Source: Lachnospiraceae bacterium
GTDB lineage: Bacteria; Bacillota; Clostridia; Lachnospirales; Lachnospiraceae
Reading direction: 5' to 3'
Length of the DNA stretch: 64,000 nt
NCBI GenBank assembly: GCA_018384375.1
Contig: JAHAYJ010000017.1
Span: 62,001-126,000, forward strand
Under the pieces are notes generated by a model, which searched no databases, had not been told where the DNA came from, and was given only the letters and a program-made list of their open reading frames with translations. Below, piece after piece: positions 53,368 to 61,654 of this stretch (position 1 is the stretch's first letter; the number at the start of each line of letters is the position of its first letter). A program made the position numbers and the translations under genes.

Positions 53368-54096
53368 ATGAATATGAAAAGGATTTTGAAACTGGCATTA
53401 CCACCGGTACTGGCAGTGATACTGATTTTGGGGTACGGAAGCGGTACCATTGAGGCAATGGCAAGAACCGTGGCAACGTGGGTGACTACGATTACGGTGA
53501 CAGAGACAAATGTGCCAACGAAGACAGTTCAGATGACAAGAGCCGGCGAAGAAGACAGTCTTGAAAGTGAAGGGTGGAAATGGGTTGACGGTGGAACAGG
53601 ATGGAGTGACTGGGAACGTACTACATCGACAGTAACTGCTACCGAAACTGAAGTTACGACTCAGGTGTTTACGGAAGTTACGGTGCCTGATGAACCCCAG
53701 GTTTCTGACAAGGTTGTGCCGGAGGAGAAACCCAAGGAGGAGAAACCTCGGGAGGAGCGAAGTGAGGAACCGGAGGAGCCGCAGACTGCGGAAAACAATT
53801 ATATCGTTTTCCATGATACAGTGAAAAAAATGATCAAAGATGCTGCAGCCGGTCAGGGAACTGCAGCCGGTCAGGGAACGATCACGATTGACACCAAAAA
53901 CTGGATCAGCTTCAGGGGAGATGTGTATCAGGAGCTGCAGAACAGCGGACGTCCTGTGCAGATTACCTTTACCTATCGCGGGAATCGGTATCGTGTTGAC
54001 ATACCTGCAGGGGCAGATTTGATGTCGTTGGTGGATGAGAACGGTTACTGTGGGTTCTTAAACTTGATGGCACATTTTGGAGGAACCAAATTATAG
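53368..54096 (+). CDS. Exported threonine-rich protein of unknown function
   Basis: Predicted 242-residue secreted or anchored protein. A basic start and hydrophobic segment (LALPPVLAVILILGYGSGTI) form a signal peptide. Residues 35-110 are very rich in Thr and Val (VTTITVTETNVPTKTVQMTR, TTSTVTATETEVTTQVFTEV), residues 110-145 are a Pro/Glu/Lys linker, and the C-terminus is a compact domain with aromatic and charged residues. A six-residue unit AAGQGT is duplicated near residue 160. No family is recognised. PMT-type glycosyltransferases follow, so O-glycosylation of the Thr-rich part is a hypothesis. Confidence 0.8.
   Translation: MNMKRILKLALPPVLAVILILGYGSGTIEAMARTVATWVTTITVTETNVPTKTVQMTRAGEEDSLESEGWKWVDGGTGWSDWERTTSTVTATETEVTTQVFTEVTVPDEPQVSDKVVPEEKPKEEKPREERSEEPEEPQTAENNYIVFHDTVKKMIKDAAAGQGTAAGQGTITIDTKNWISFRGDVYQELQNSGRPVQITFTYRGNRYRVDIPAGADLMSLVDENGYCGFLNLMAHFGGTKL
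53838..53878 (+). repeat. Duplicated 18-bp unit in the threonine-rich gene
   Basis: The unit gcagccggtcagggaac occurs twice in direct tandem, encoding AAGQGT-AAGQGT. The identical copies suggest a recent slippage event. Confidence 0.8.
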
Positions 54097-54100
54097 AAGT

Positions 54101-54142
54101 CAGATACAAGTCAGGCCTTTTGACCTGACTTTTCTGTATCTG
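54101..54142 (+). terminator. Terminator after the threonine-rich gene
   Basis: AAGTCAGG/CCTGACTT is nested in CAGATACA/TGTATCTG and closed by a TTTT-containing loop. A short TTTT precedes the outer arm. It should separate this gene from the glycosyltransferases. Confidence 0.75.
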
Positions 54143-54170
54143 TGGAATTTGATGAGAGAGTAAAGATAAA

Positions 54171-56273
54171 ATGCTTTCAATGTATCTGGTATTGGGATTT
54201 ATAATTATATTTTCTGGAATTGGCTTTCTGGTATTTCATCGCGACAGCTTTATTCAGAATAAAAGCGGGCAGATGGCGGCAAAAGTGCTTCTTTTTCTGC
54301 TGGCTTTCTTTGTGAGTATTTACGGAATCGGTTTATCCTGTTTTATCAGTGTCAGCCAAAAAGAAATTTCAGGGACGGTCAGGATACTATCCTGCTTTTT
54401 ATTCACCTGTACGATTCTTTGGGGACTGAAAGCCTCAATCTGTTTTTTTTACAAAAATGAGAATATGGAAACTGTGAAAGCGGATTTGAAGGAATGTTTC
54501 AGTGCCTTGCGAAAGATTGGAGCAAGGAAAAAGGATGGTGGGGAGAAAGAAGCGGAGGATACGCCGGCATTTCCAAGACTTGCGGGAAAAGACCGGCTCT
54601 TTATGGGGATGCTCACACTGGCAGGTACATTTCTTATTTTCTTCCGGCTGGGAAGCTTTTCTGTGCCGGAAAGCTTTATGGTACTGGATGCTTCCATGGA
54701 ACGGGGAGATGAAATTGTGCTGGACTTTGGGGAAGAGATAGAAGTTCAGGAGCTTTGCCTGTTTCTGGGACATATGGAAGAGAGGATCATTGCAGTTTCC
54801 TATTTTGATGAGGCGCAAGAGGAATGGAAGGTCATTCAGGAAGATTCCATGGCAGAGAGTGTCTATAATTGGGGAACCATTGAGATTGATAAGAAGCTTC
54901 GTTATCTGGGGCTGGTTGCCAGAGATCAACAGGCAATCTTCAACGAGCTGGTCATTCTTGATAAGGATGGTGAAAAGGTATTGCCGGTCAATGCCGCCAG
55001 ATATCCGGAGCTGTTTGATGAACAGGAACTGTATCCGGAGCACAACTCTTATTATTATGGAACCATGTTTGATGAGGTTTATTATGCCCGCAGCGCCTAT
55101 GAATTGTTGCAGGGGATGGATACCTACGAGTGGACACATCCGCCTCTTTCCAAGATTTTTATGGCGGCAGGAGTGTACCTGTTTGGGGTGACACCTTTTG
55201 GGTGGCGTTGTATCTGCGCACTGGCAGGGGTATTATTGCTTCCGGTCATGTATCTGTGGCTGTTCAGAATGACGGGAAAGACCAAATATGCCGGGCTTGC
55301 GACAGCACTGGTATTGCTTGATTTTATGCATCTGACCTTATCTCGGATTGCTACCATTGACAGTATTGTAGCTCTTTTTATCATGCTGATGTTTACCCTC
55401 ATGTATTCTCAGCTTTCCCGATGGAAGCAGCAGATCCGGCTAAAGAAGGGCAGGATTTCAGGAAAAGAGCTGCTTGATATTCTGGCAGGGGCTGTTGTGA
55501 CCGGAATAGCATGTGCCTGCAAATGGACGGGCTTTTATGGGGCGGCAGGAATCGCAGTTTTATTTTTAGTTTCTTCCATTCGGGTGCTTTACAGATATAG
55601 AGGAAATAAGGAAATCATCACCGGTGCATGGAAACGGGTTGCAGTGACGGGAGGCAGTTATCTGACCGGTTTAGTGTCCGTTTATGTGATGTCGTATATT
55701 CCCATGGCGAGAGCTAAGGGCGTCTCTGCCTGGCAGGCTGCAGTGAACAATTCCCTTGAGATGTTCCGGTTTCACAGTGTAATTACCTTTGACCATCCTT
55801 ATGATTCTCCATGGTACAGCTGGCTCTTTGACTGGGTTCCGCTTGTGGATGCAGGTTCGTATAACGATGTGCGGGAGAAGGTCAGTATTGTGGTTACCAT
55901 GGGAAATCCCATCATCTGGTGGTGTGGTCTGATCGCCCTTGTATATGTACTGTATCGGGCATGTTTTTATGGAGATAAGAAGGCAGGATATCTTTCCTTT
56001 GCCTATTTTTCCATGTTGGTGCCATGGATGTTTATCACAAGAACGGTTTTTATCTACCAGTATTATACCTGTGCCCTGATTCTTGCAGGAATCCTTGCTT
56101 ACACATTGCAGTATCTGGAGCAAAGCTGGAAAAGTGCGCATACAGTGCTTCTGGAGGCATCATTGGTCTGCTTTATTCTCTTTTATCCGCTTATCTCCGG
56201 AATAGAGATAAATGCAGAGACCATAGTTGCATTTATGGAGTGGCTCCCCAGATGGCGTTTTTTTGGAAAATAA
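54171..56273 (+). CDS. PMT-family protein O-mannosyltransferase-like (GT-C)
   Basis: Predicted 700-residue polytopic enzyme. About four N-terminal hydrophobic segments enclose an inserted soluble region (about 180-290) with a galactose-binding-like beta pattern (GDEIVLDFGEEIEVQELCLF). The PMT core follows: the catalytic acidic pair at Asp301-Glu302 in DEVYYARSAYELL, HPPLSK at 323-328, SRIATIDSIVALF and further membrane helices. PMT enzymes transfer mannose from a polyprenyl phosphate to Ser/Thr of exported proteins. The acceptor here is unknown. A second GT-C gene follows after 15 bases. Confidence 0.85.
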   Translation: MLSMYLVLGFIIIFSGIGFLVFHRDSFIQNKSGQMAAKVLLFLLAFFVSIYGIGLSCFISVSQKEISGTVRILSCFLFTCTILWGLKASICFFYKNENMETVKADLKECFSALRKIGARKKDGGEKEAEDTPAFPRLAGKDRLFMGMLTLAGTFLIFFRLGSFSVPESFMVLDASMERGDEIVLDFGEEIEVQELCLFLGHMEERIIAVSYFDEAQEEWKVIQEDSMAESVYNWGTIEIDKKLRYLGLVARDQQAIFNELVILDKDGEKVLPVNAARYPELFDEQELYPEHNSYYYGTMFDEVYYARSAYELLQGMDTYEWTHPPLSKIFMAAGVYLFGVTPFGWRCICALAGVLLLPVMYLWLFRMTGKTKYAGLATALVLLDFMHLTLSRIATIDSIVALFIMLMFTLMYSQLSRWKQQIRLKKGRISGKELLDILAGAVVTGIACACKWTGFYGAAGIAVLFLVSSIRVLYRYRGNKEIITGAWKRVAVTGGSYLTGLVSVYVMSYIPMARAKGVSAWQAAVNNSLEMFRFHSVITFDHPYDSPWYSWLFDWVPLVDAGSYNDVREKVSIVVTMGNPIIWWCGLIALVYVLYRACFYGDKKAGYLSFAYFSMLVPWMFITRTVFIYQYYTCALILAGILAYTLQYLEQSWKSAHTVLLEASLVCFILFYPLISGIEINAETIVAFMEWLPRWRFFGK

Positions 56274-56288
56274 GAAAGAGGATGTAAA

Positions 56289-57692
56289 ATGGGATTTTAT
56301 GATAATACATTGGCTGTCAAAGTGGGGATGCTGTTTTTTCTTCTTTTGGGAGCAGCAATCTTTAGCATAAGATATGGTGCAGGGAAAGGATCAGTCAAGG
56401 AGACATGCAGATGGATTATTTTTATGGGCTGTGTCATGCGGATCGGATACCTTCTTTATACACCCTGTACCATGAGAGGACATGACTTATGGGAATTGAC
56501 ACCGGACGCATGCGGAAAAGCAGGGTATGTGCTTCAGATTGCTGTGAATGGTCAGCTGCCGCCCGGTTATGAACTGCAATATTATCAGCAGCCTTTATTT
56601 TTTATTCTTGGAGGACTTTGGGCAAAGGGTGTGAATGTACTGCTGACCTTACGGGGGCAATCAGACTTCTTAGTCCTGGCAGATGTGAGCAGGTGGGTAG
56701 CCTGTGTGGCATCCTGTCTGATTCTTCCGGTTGCAAGCCGACTTTTTGACCTGTTTGAAATCAGGGATTATGGAAAATGCTTTGGGATGATGCTGGTCAG
56801 CTTTAGCCCGGTATTTTATCTTATGGGAGGATGGATTGGGGAGGACAGCCTTCTGGTTCTGTTTATGGCACTGGCACTGCTTGTTACGGGGTATTATGAA
56901 AAACAACCTTCCTATAAAAATATCATACTGCTTGCTCTTATTTATGGCTTTGGAATGATGACTAAAATCTCCATGGCAGTTCCGGCATTGTATACTGCAT
57001 ATGTGTTTGGAAAGATGCTTTGGAAAGAAATGCATAAGGGGAAGCTGCTGAAGCAATTTGCACTGTTTGCGGTAATCAGTCTCCCACTTGGGCTATGGTT
57101 TAATGTCCGCAATCTGATTCTCTATGGACAGCCTCTTTTCTATGTATTAAAGCAGGATGTGGAAGGATCATTGTATACAGGAGGTTCTTCTTACATTGCA
57201 AGATTTCTTTTGCCGGATATAGGAAATCTGCTGCGGACACCCTATGCAAATCCACTGGATGATTATAATTTAGTTTCCTATCTGCTGAAGTCGGAGCTGT
57301 TTGGAGAGTTTACTTATCAGGTTCCTGCATGGATTCCGGTAATATTATTGTTCCTCCATGTTATGATTAATTTATGTATTATATGGTATCTTATAAAAAT
57401 CTGGAGAAAAAGAGAGAGGTGGGAATATAGCAGAAAGCTGCTGATCTGGTATGCAGGCATATTGGTATTCAGCGCGTTTTCCTATTTGACGAATCCCTTT
57501 GGATGCACTATGGATTATCGCTATTATGCGGTTTTGAGTGTTGTGAAGGGTCTTTTATGGGGGCAGTTTTTAGAGCAGAGGGAAGAAAAAAAGAGCTGGT
57601 TTTCCCGGATTGGCGTATCTTTTCCGGCTTTTTGGAAGACAGTTACAGTGTTGTTTTCAGGATTCTCAATGCTTATGTATCTGATGGTATAG
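56289..57692 (+). CDS. Polytopic GT-C glycosyltransferase-like protein
   Basis: Predicted 467-residue membrane protein with about ten helices. It has a periplasmic loop with acidic residues near residue 65 (GHDLWELTPD), the segment QYYQQPLFFILGGLW in the place where PMT-like enzymes have HPPL, and GWIGEDSLLVLFMALALLV. This is a GT-39/GT-83 type architecture but with weaker motifs than its upstream neighbour. It is co-directional, 15 bases after the PMT gene, and ends at a strong terminator, so both are likely one operon. Confidence 0.75.
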   Translation: MGFYDNTLAVKVGMLFFLLLGAAIFSIRYGAGKGSVKETCRWIIFMGCVMRIGYLLYTPCTMRGHDLWELTPDACGKAGYVLQIAVNGQLPPGYELQYYQQPLFFILGGLWAKGVNVLLTLRGQSDFLVLADVSRWVACVASCLILPVASRLFDLFEIRDYGKCFGMMLVSFSPVFYLMGGWIGEDSLLVLFMALALLVTGYYEKQPSYKNIILLALIYGFGMMTKISMAVPALYTAYVFGKMLWKEMHKGKLLKQFALFAVISLPLGLWFNVRNLILYGQPLFYVLKQDVEGSLYTGGSSYIARFLLPDIGNLLRTPYANPLDDYNLVSYLLKSELFGEFTYQVPAWIPVILLFLHVMINLCIIWYLIKIWRKRERWEYSRKLLIWYAGILVFSAFSYLTNPFGCTMDYRYYAVLSVVKGLLWGQFLEQREEKKSWFSRIGVSFPAFWKTVTVLFSGFSMLMYLMV

Positions 57693-57724
57693 AAAAAGTA
57701 TAGAAAAAATCGTTTAGCTGCTGG

Positions 57725-57751
57725 AAAAATCCCTTGCAAGAGGGATTTTTC
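57725..57751 (+). terminator. Terminator after the glycosyltransferase operon
   Basis: AAAAATCCCT and AGGGATTTTT form a perfect 10-pair stem around a 6-base loop TGCAAG, ending in TTTTTC. The loop also contains most of the -35 of the rpsB promoter. Confidence 0.93.
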
Positions 57752-57762
57752 TATGCTATAAT
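57734..57762 (+). promoter_or_regulatory. rpsB-tsf promoter (extended -10)
   Basis: TTGCAA at 57734-57739 and TATAAT at 57757-57762, preceded by TGC, are 17 bases apart. The -35 overlaps the loop of the preceding terminator, and the -10 lies just beyond its T run. Confidence 0.88.
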
Positions 57763-57768
57763 CTTCAC

Positions 57769-57889
57769 GTTGCGGTATTGCGCAATGAAACGATAAATCA
57801 CGCGTGTTTTAAGTCTGTCGGTGCTTCTTAACGCGGAAGTTGGCAGAAGAGTGAAATACGCGGAAGCACAACCAAATGGAGGTAGAAAC
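57769..57889 (+). promoter_or_regulatory. Structured rpsB leader
   Basis: About 120 untranslated bases precede rpsB. GTGCTTC (57820-57826) can pair with GAAGCAC (57863-57869), enclosing GCGG-containing internal segments. This resembles the leader RNAs through which S2 represses its own operon. The match to a specific Rfam family was not tested. Confidence 0.5.
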
Positions 57890-58660
57890 ATGAGCGTTAT
57901 TTCAATGAAGCAGTTACTTGAAGCAGGTGTTCATTTCGGACATCAGACAAGAAGATGGAACCCTAAGATGGCTCCTTACATCTTCACAGAGAGAAATGGT
58001 ATCCACATCATCGACTTACAGAAGTCTGTAGGAAAGGTTGATGAGGCTTACAGAGCAGTATTTGAGATCGCTGCACAGGGCGGAACCATTCTTTTCGTTG
58101 GTACCAAGAAGCAGGCACAGGATGCTGTTAAGACAGAGGCTGAGCGTTGCGGCATGTACTATGTAAATGAAAGATGGTTAGGTGGTATGCTCACCAACTT
58201 CAAGACCATCCAGAGCAGAATTGAAAGATTGAGAGCAATCGAGACAATGGCAGAGGACGGAACCTTTGATGTCCTTCCCAAGAAGGAAGTTATCGCATTA
58301 AAGAAGGAATGGGAAAAGCTTGAGAAGAACCTTGGCGGTATCAAGAATATGACCAGAATTCCCGATGCTATTTTTGTAGTAGACCCTAAGAAGGAAAGAA
58401 TCTGTGTACAGGAAGCACATGCACTTGGAATTACCCTGATCGGTATCGGTGATACAAACTGTGATCCTGAAGAACTTGACTTCATTATCCCCGGCAATGA
58501 TGATGCCATCAGAGCCGTAAAGCTGATTGTTGCCAAGATGGCAGATGCTGTAATCGAAGCAAATCAGGGTGAGGAAGCTATCACTGCTGAGGATGCAGGT
58601 GTAACAGAGGAAGCAGAAGCTGAAGATATCGAAGAAGTTGCAGCAGCAGATGCTGAGTAA
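57890..58660 (+). CDS. rpsB: Ribosomal protein S2
   Basis: Predicted 256-residue S2. [20 protein letters not shown] and [20 protein letters not shown] are the family signature. The C-terminus is an acidic extension rich in Glu and Ala. ATG 57890 follows TGGAGG; the longer track ORF begins within the leader. It is the first gene of the conserved rpsB-tsf operon. Confidence 0.98.
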   Translation: MSVISMKQLLEAGVHFGHQTRRWNPKMAPYIFTERNGIHIIDLQKSVGKVDEAYRAVFEIAAQGGTILFVGTKKQAQDAVKTEAERCGMYYVNERWLGGMLTNFKTIQSRIERLRAIETMAEDGTFDVLPKKEVIALKKEWEKLEKNLGGIKNMTRIPDAIFVVDPKKERICVQEAHALGITLIGIGDTNCDPEELDFIIPGNDDAIRAVKLIVAKMADAVIEANQGEEAITAEDAGVTEEAEAEDIEEVAAADAE

Positions 58661-58692
58661 TCACATCAACAGTTTGAATGGAGGAAAAGAAA

Positions 58693-59631
58693 ATGGCTAA
58701 TATTACAGCAGGCATGGTAAAAGAATTAAGAGAGATGACCGGCGCAGGCATGATGGACTGTAAGAAGGCACTTGCCGAGACCGATGGCGATATGGATGCA
58801 GCTGTTGAATTCCTTAGAAAGAACGGTCAGGCAAAGGCAGAGAAGAAGGCAGGAAGAATTGCGGCAGAAGGTCTTTGCAAGGTTATCGTTAAGGATGACA
58901 AGACAGCAGCAGTTGTTGAAGTGAACTCTGAGACAGACTTTGTAGCTAAGAACGAGGAATTCCAGAATTTTGTGGCAGCTGTTGCACAGCAGGCTGTTGA
59001 TTCCAATGCAGCAGATATGGATGCATTTCTTGCTGAGAATTGGAATCTGGATGCTTCCAAGACAGTTAAGGATGCACTGGTTGAGAAGGTTGCAAAGATC
59101 GGTGAGAACTTAAATATCAGAAGATTTGAAAAGGTTGTAGCTGAAAACGGATGTGTTGTTTCTTATACACACGGCGGCGGAAGAATCGGCGTTATCGTTG
59201 AAGCTGACACCGATGTGGTAAATGATGCTGTAAAGGAAGCACTGAACAATATTGCAATGCAGGTTGCAGCACTTTCACCCAAGTATGTATCTACAGCTGA
59301 TGTATCCGAAGAATACAAGGCACATGAGAAGGAAATCCTGATGGCACAGATCGCTAACGATCCGAAGATGGCAGGAAAGCCTGAAAAGGTAATCGAGGGA
59401 GCCGTTGTTGGCCGTCTGAATAAGGAATTAAAGGAAGTATGTCTGTTAGAGCAGGCATATGTCAAGGCAGAAGATGGTAAGCAGACAGTAGCACAGTATG
59501 TAGCCCAGGTTGCCAAGGAAACCGGTGCAAACCTTTCCATCAAGAGATTTGTTCGTTTTGAGACGGGAGAAGGTCTTGAGAAGAAGGTTGATGATTTTGC
59601 AGCAGAGGTTGCAGCTCAGGCAGGACTGTAA
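58693..59631 (+). CDS. tsf: Elongation factor Ts
   Basis: Predicted 312-residue nucleotide exchange factor for EF-Tu. The start MANITAGMVKELREMTGAGM and MDCKKAL, and the NSETDFVAKN motif, are diagnostic. ATG 58693 lies 8 bases after GGAGG; ATG 58678 in the track lies upstream of that site. It follows rpsB after 32 bases and ends with a terminator. Confidence 0.98.
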   Translation: MANITAGMVKELREMTGAGMMDCKKALAETDGDMDAAVEFLRKNGQAKAEKKAGRIAAEGLCKVIVKDDKTAAVVEVNSETDFVAKNEEFQNFVAAVAQQAVDSNAADMDAFLAENWNLDASKTVKDALVEKVAKIGENLNIRRFEKVVAENGCVVSYTHGGGRIGVIVEADTDVVNDAVKEALNNIAMQVAALSPKYVSTADVSEEYKAHEKEILMAQIANDPKMAGKPEKVIEGAVVGRLNKELKEVCLLEQAYVKAEDGKQTVAQYVAQVAKETGANLSIKRFVRFETGEGLEKKVDDFAAEVAAQAGL

Positions 59632-59658
59632 AATCGTTGCTCGAATAGCGTAAGATTA

Positions 59659-59700
59659 GAAAGGACTGATTCAAGTTTACTTGAAAATCAGTCCTTTTTC
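59659..59700 (+). terminator. Terminator after tsf
   Basis: AAAGGACTGATT and AATCAGTCCTTTTT form a long stem with an inner CAAGT/ACTTG stem, followed by TTTTTC. Confidence 0.93.
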
Positions 59701-59742
59701 TGTTAAAGTTTATTTGAATAACAGTTAAAGGAAGATAGTCGC

Positions 59743-60450
59743 ATGGTATGCAAAAACTGTGGCGCTGAATATGATAAAAGCAGTATCAGCTGCCCTTATT
59801 GCGGAACAGAAAACGCACAAACGGCCGGAAAACAGAAAAAAGAGATCCTTCAGGGCTATGACAGGGAGGCGGCAAAAATCAGGAAGGAGGCGGAAACCTT
59901 TCCGCAGAAAACAGCAAACAGATTGACCAAAAGGATTGTTTTTGCTGTGGGAATTCTTGCATTGATTGGGATTTCGTTCACCATCCTGTTTATTTTTTAT
60001 GGAAAGCTCTCGGTACGTGCCAAGTACAGGCAGGAACAGATTTACCTTGAGAAGCTTGAAGCATTGTATCAGGAGGGCCGTTATGAGGAAATGGAAGCGT
60101 ACAGCAGAAAGAAGGATCTGTATGGAAGAGCTTATCAGAAATATGCACAGGTAATGGAAATAAACAGATACTATGAGCGCATGGAAAGCAGTATAGATGA
60201 GATACGATTGATCGAAGCAGGAAACTCCAGCACAGAGCAAAAGAAAGAGCTTTCTGATTACTGGATGCAGGATGCATTGCTTCAGGCTTCAAATGTATTG
60301 CAGAAATGCAGAGAGTATGCAGAAGATGATGCTTTCCTTGGCAATGAACAGGTAATGGAGGAATTCTATCATAACTGTGTCAGACGATTGCAGGAATTTG
60401 GCTATACAGAGGAAGAGATTCTTGCCATTGAGGGGGTGAATGGATCATGA
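59743..60450 (+). CDS. Zinc-ribbon membrane protein (1)
   Basis: Predicted 235-residue protein. An N-terminal zinc ribbon (CKNCGAEY and CPYCGTEN at residues 3-22) is followed by a basic segment, one membrane helix (VFAVGILALIGISFTILFIF, about 66-88) and an extracytoplasmic or cytosolic helical domain of about 145 residues. Similar zinc-ribbon plus membrane-helix proteins are common in Firmicutes without a known function. The stop overlaps the next ATG (ATGA), so it is translationally coupled to a paralogue. No clear promoter was identified after the tsf terminator. Confidence 0.8.
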   Translation: MVCKNCGAEYDKSSISCPYCGTENAQTAGKQKKEILQGYDREAAKIRKEAETFPQKTANRLTKRIVFAVGILALIGISFTILFIFYGKLSVRAKYRQEQIYLEKLEALYQEGRYEEMEAYSRKKDLYGRAYQKYAQVMEINRYYERMESSIDEIRLIEAGNSSTEQKKELSDYWMQDALLQASNVLQKCREYAEDDAFLGNEQVMEEFYHNCVRRLQEFGYTEEEILAIEGVNGS

Positions 60451-61109
60451 AGTGTCCGTATTGCGGAGGAGAGGTTTCCTCGCAAAGCCCGAATTGCCCC
60501 TATTGTGGTGCTGTAAATCCTGAGGGAGTGGCATTTCAGGAAGAAATTCAAAAAAGAATTGAAAGAAACAAGCTGCTGAAGCCCTTTCTGATCAAGCAGA
60601 AGACTCCGGAGCTGAAGCAGAGGATGCTGAGTAGAATTCTTCTCATCCTTGTGGGAGTGAATGTTCTGCTGTTTGTCTTTTCGGTGGGAATTTATATCTG
60701 GGAGGAACGGGAACAGGAGAGGACTGCAGCACAGGGCAGTCAGGCTCAGCGATATGAAACAATTTTTCCGGAAGTACAGAATTATTATTATGATAAATTC
60801 GTTGATGATATGAATGAAATGATCGATCTTATGGAGGAAGGTCAGGTTCCTGATAGGGAAGATATTCTGACTTTTCTTGATCATTGCTATGATATGTTTT
60901 ATTACATGCAATCCGAGCCGGAGGAGCTGAAGGAGGAAGCTTATTTTACCATGAAGGCTTTCTTTATGGGGTATGTGGGGTTGACCAAGGAGGAGGCAGC
61001 CTGTTTTGAACCGAAAGAGGACGGAAGCTATGATCGATTTATCGACGATGGGGCAGCAGAGCAGATAGCACTCATCATGGAAGAAAGGATGAAGGAGGCT
61101 GTGAAATGA
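60447..61109 (+). CDS. Zinc-ribbon membrane protein (2)
   Basis: Predicted 220-residue paralogue of the preceding protein in layout: zinc ribbon CPYCGGEV and CPYCGAVN at residues 3-22, basic linker, one membrane helix (ILLILVGVNVLLFVFSVGIY, about 65-85), then an acidic helical domain of about 130 residues. The sequences after the ribbon differ, so the pair is similar in architecture rather than a recent duplication. The start overlaps the previous stop, and its own stop overlaps the third gene. Confidence 0.8.
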   Translation: MKCPYCGGEVSSQSPNCPYCGAVNPEGVAFQEEIQKRIERNKLLKPFLIKQKTPELKQRMLSRILLILVGVNVLLFVFSVGIYIWEEREQERTAAQGSQAQRYETIFPEVQNYYYDKFVDDMNEMIDLMEEGQVPDREDILTFLDHCYDMFYYMQSEPEELKEEAYFTMKAFFMGYVGLTKEEAACFEPKEDGSYDRFIDDGAAEQIALIMEERMKEAVK

Positions 61110-61612
61110 CGGGAGTTATTTTTATGCTGGCAGGGATTGCCGCCTTTTATCTTTTGGTTTATCGGAAGTGGAATTACTCCAATAAGTTTACCTTTAATAC
61201 GATTTCAGTTTACCTTTTACTTGGAGTAACGGTAATTATGCTTTGGGCAGCTGTTGTCACAGTAAGTGGAGTGGCAGAAAATGAACAGTACAAAATGCTG
61301 GAACGCAGGCTTACAACGGCGGAGGATACGGCAAGGCGCAGGGATTACAACTGGCTAATAGATTTTCTTAGGATAGATAAGGATTACGAAGAGGAATTTG
61401 AATATCTCTGGGAGAGGGTTACCATGTATTCAGCTTGTAACCGGTATCTGATATTTGAAGCGGCAGACCGTGCCGGGCTTGGCGAAGCCTATGGAAAGAA
61501 GGCACAGGAATACGAAGAACTGCTTCGCAAAATCGGGGAGAATCCTTCCTATGAGGAAAATGTTCCCTACGGAAAAGCATTCATGGAAAAAGCAGGACTT
61601 GACCGGGATTAG
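61106..61612 (+). CDS. Two-helix membrane protein of unknown function
   Basis: Predicted 168-residue protein with two membrane helices (GVIFMLAGIAAFYLLVY and VYLLLGVTVIMLWAAVVTVS) and a helical, charged C-terminal domain. No zinc ribbon is present. The ATG overlaps the preceding stop (ATGA), so all three genes probably form one complex or pathway. I do not recognise the family. Confidence 0.75.
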   Translation: MTGVIFMLAGIAAFYLLVYRKWNYSNKFTFNTISVYLLLGVTVIMLWAAVVTVSGVAENEQYKMLERRLTTAEDTARRRDYNWLIDFLRIDKDYEEEFEYLWERVTMYSACNRYLIFEAADRAGLGEAYGKKAQEYEELLRKIGENPSYEENVPYGKAFMEKAGLDRD

Positions 61613-61654
61613 AGCTACATGACAGATGCAGGACGAAACAAGGAGAGCAGCGAT

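Noticed and set aside
57821-57889. Longer rpsB start in the ORF track
   Set aside because: The extra residues fall in the structured leader; S2 normally begins [13 protein letters not shown], and TGGAGG precedes ATG 57890.
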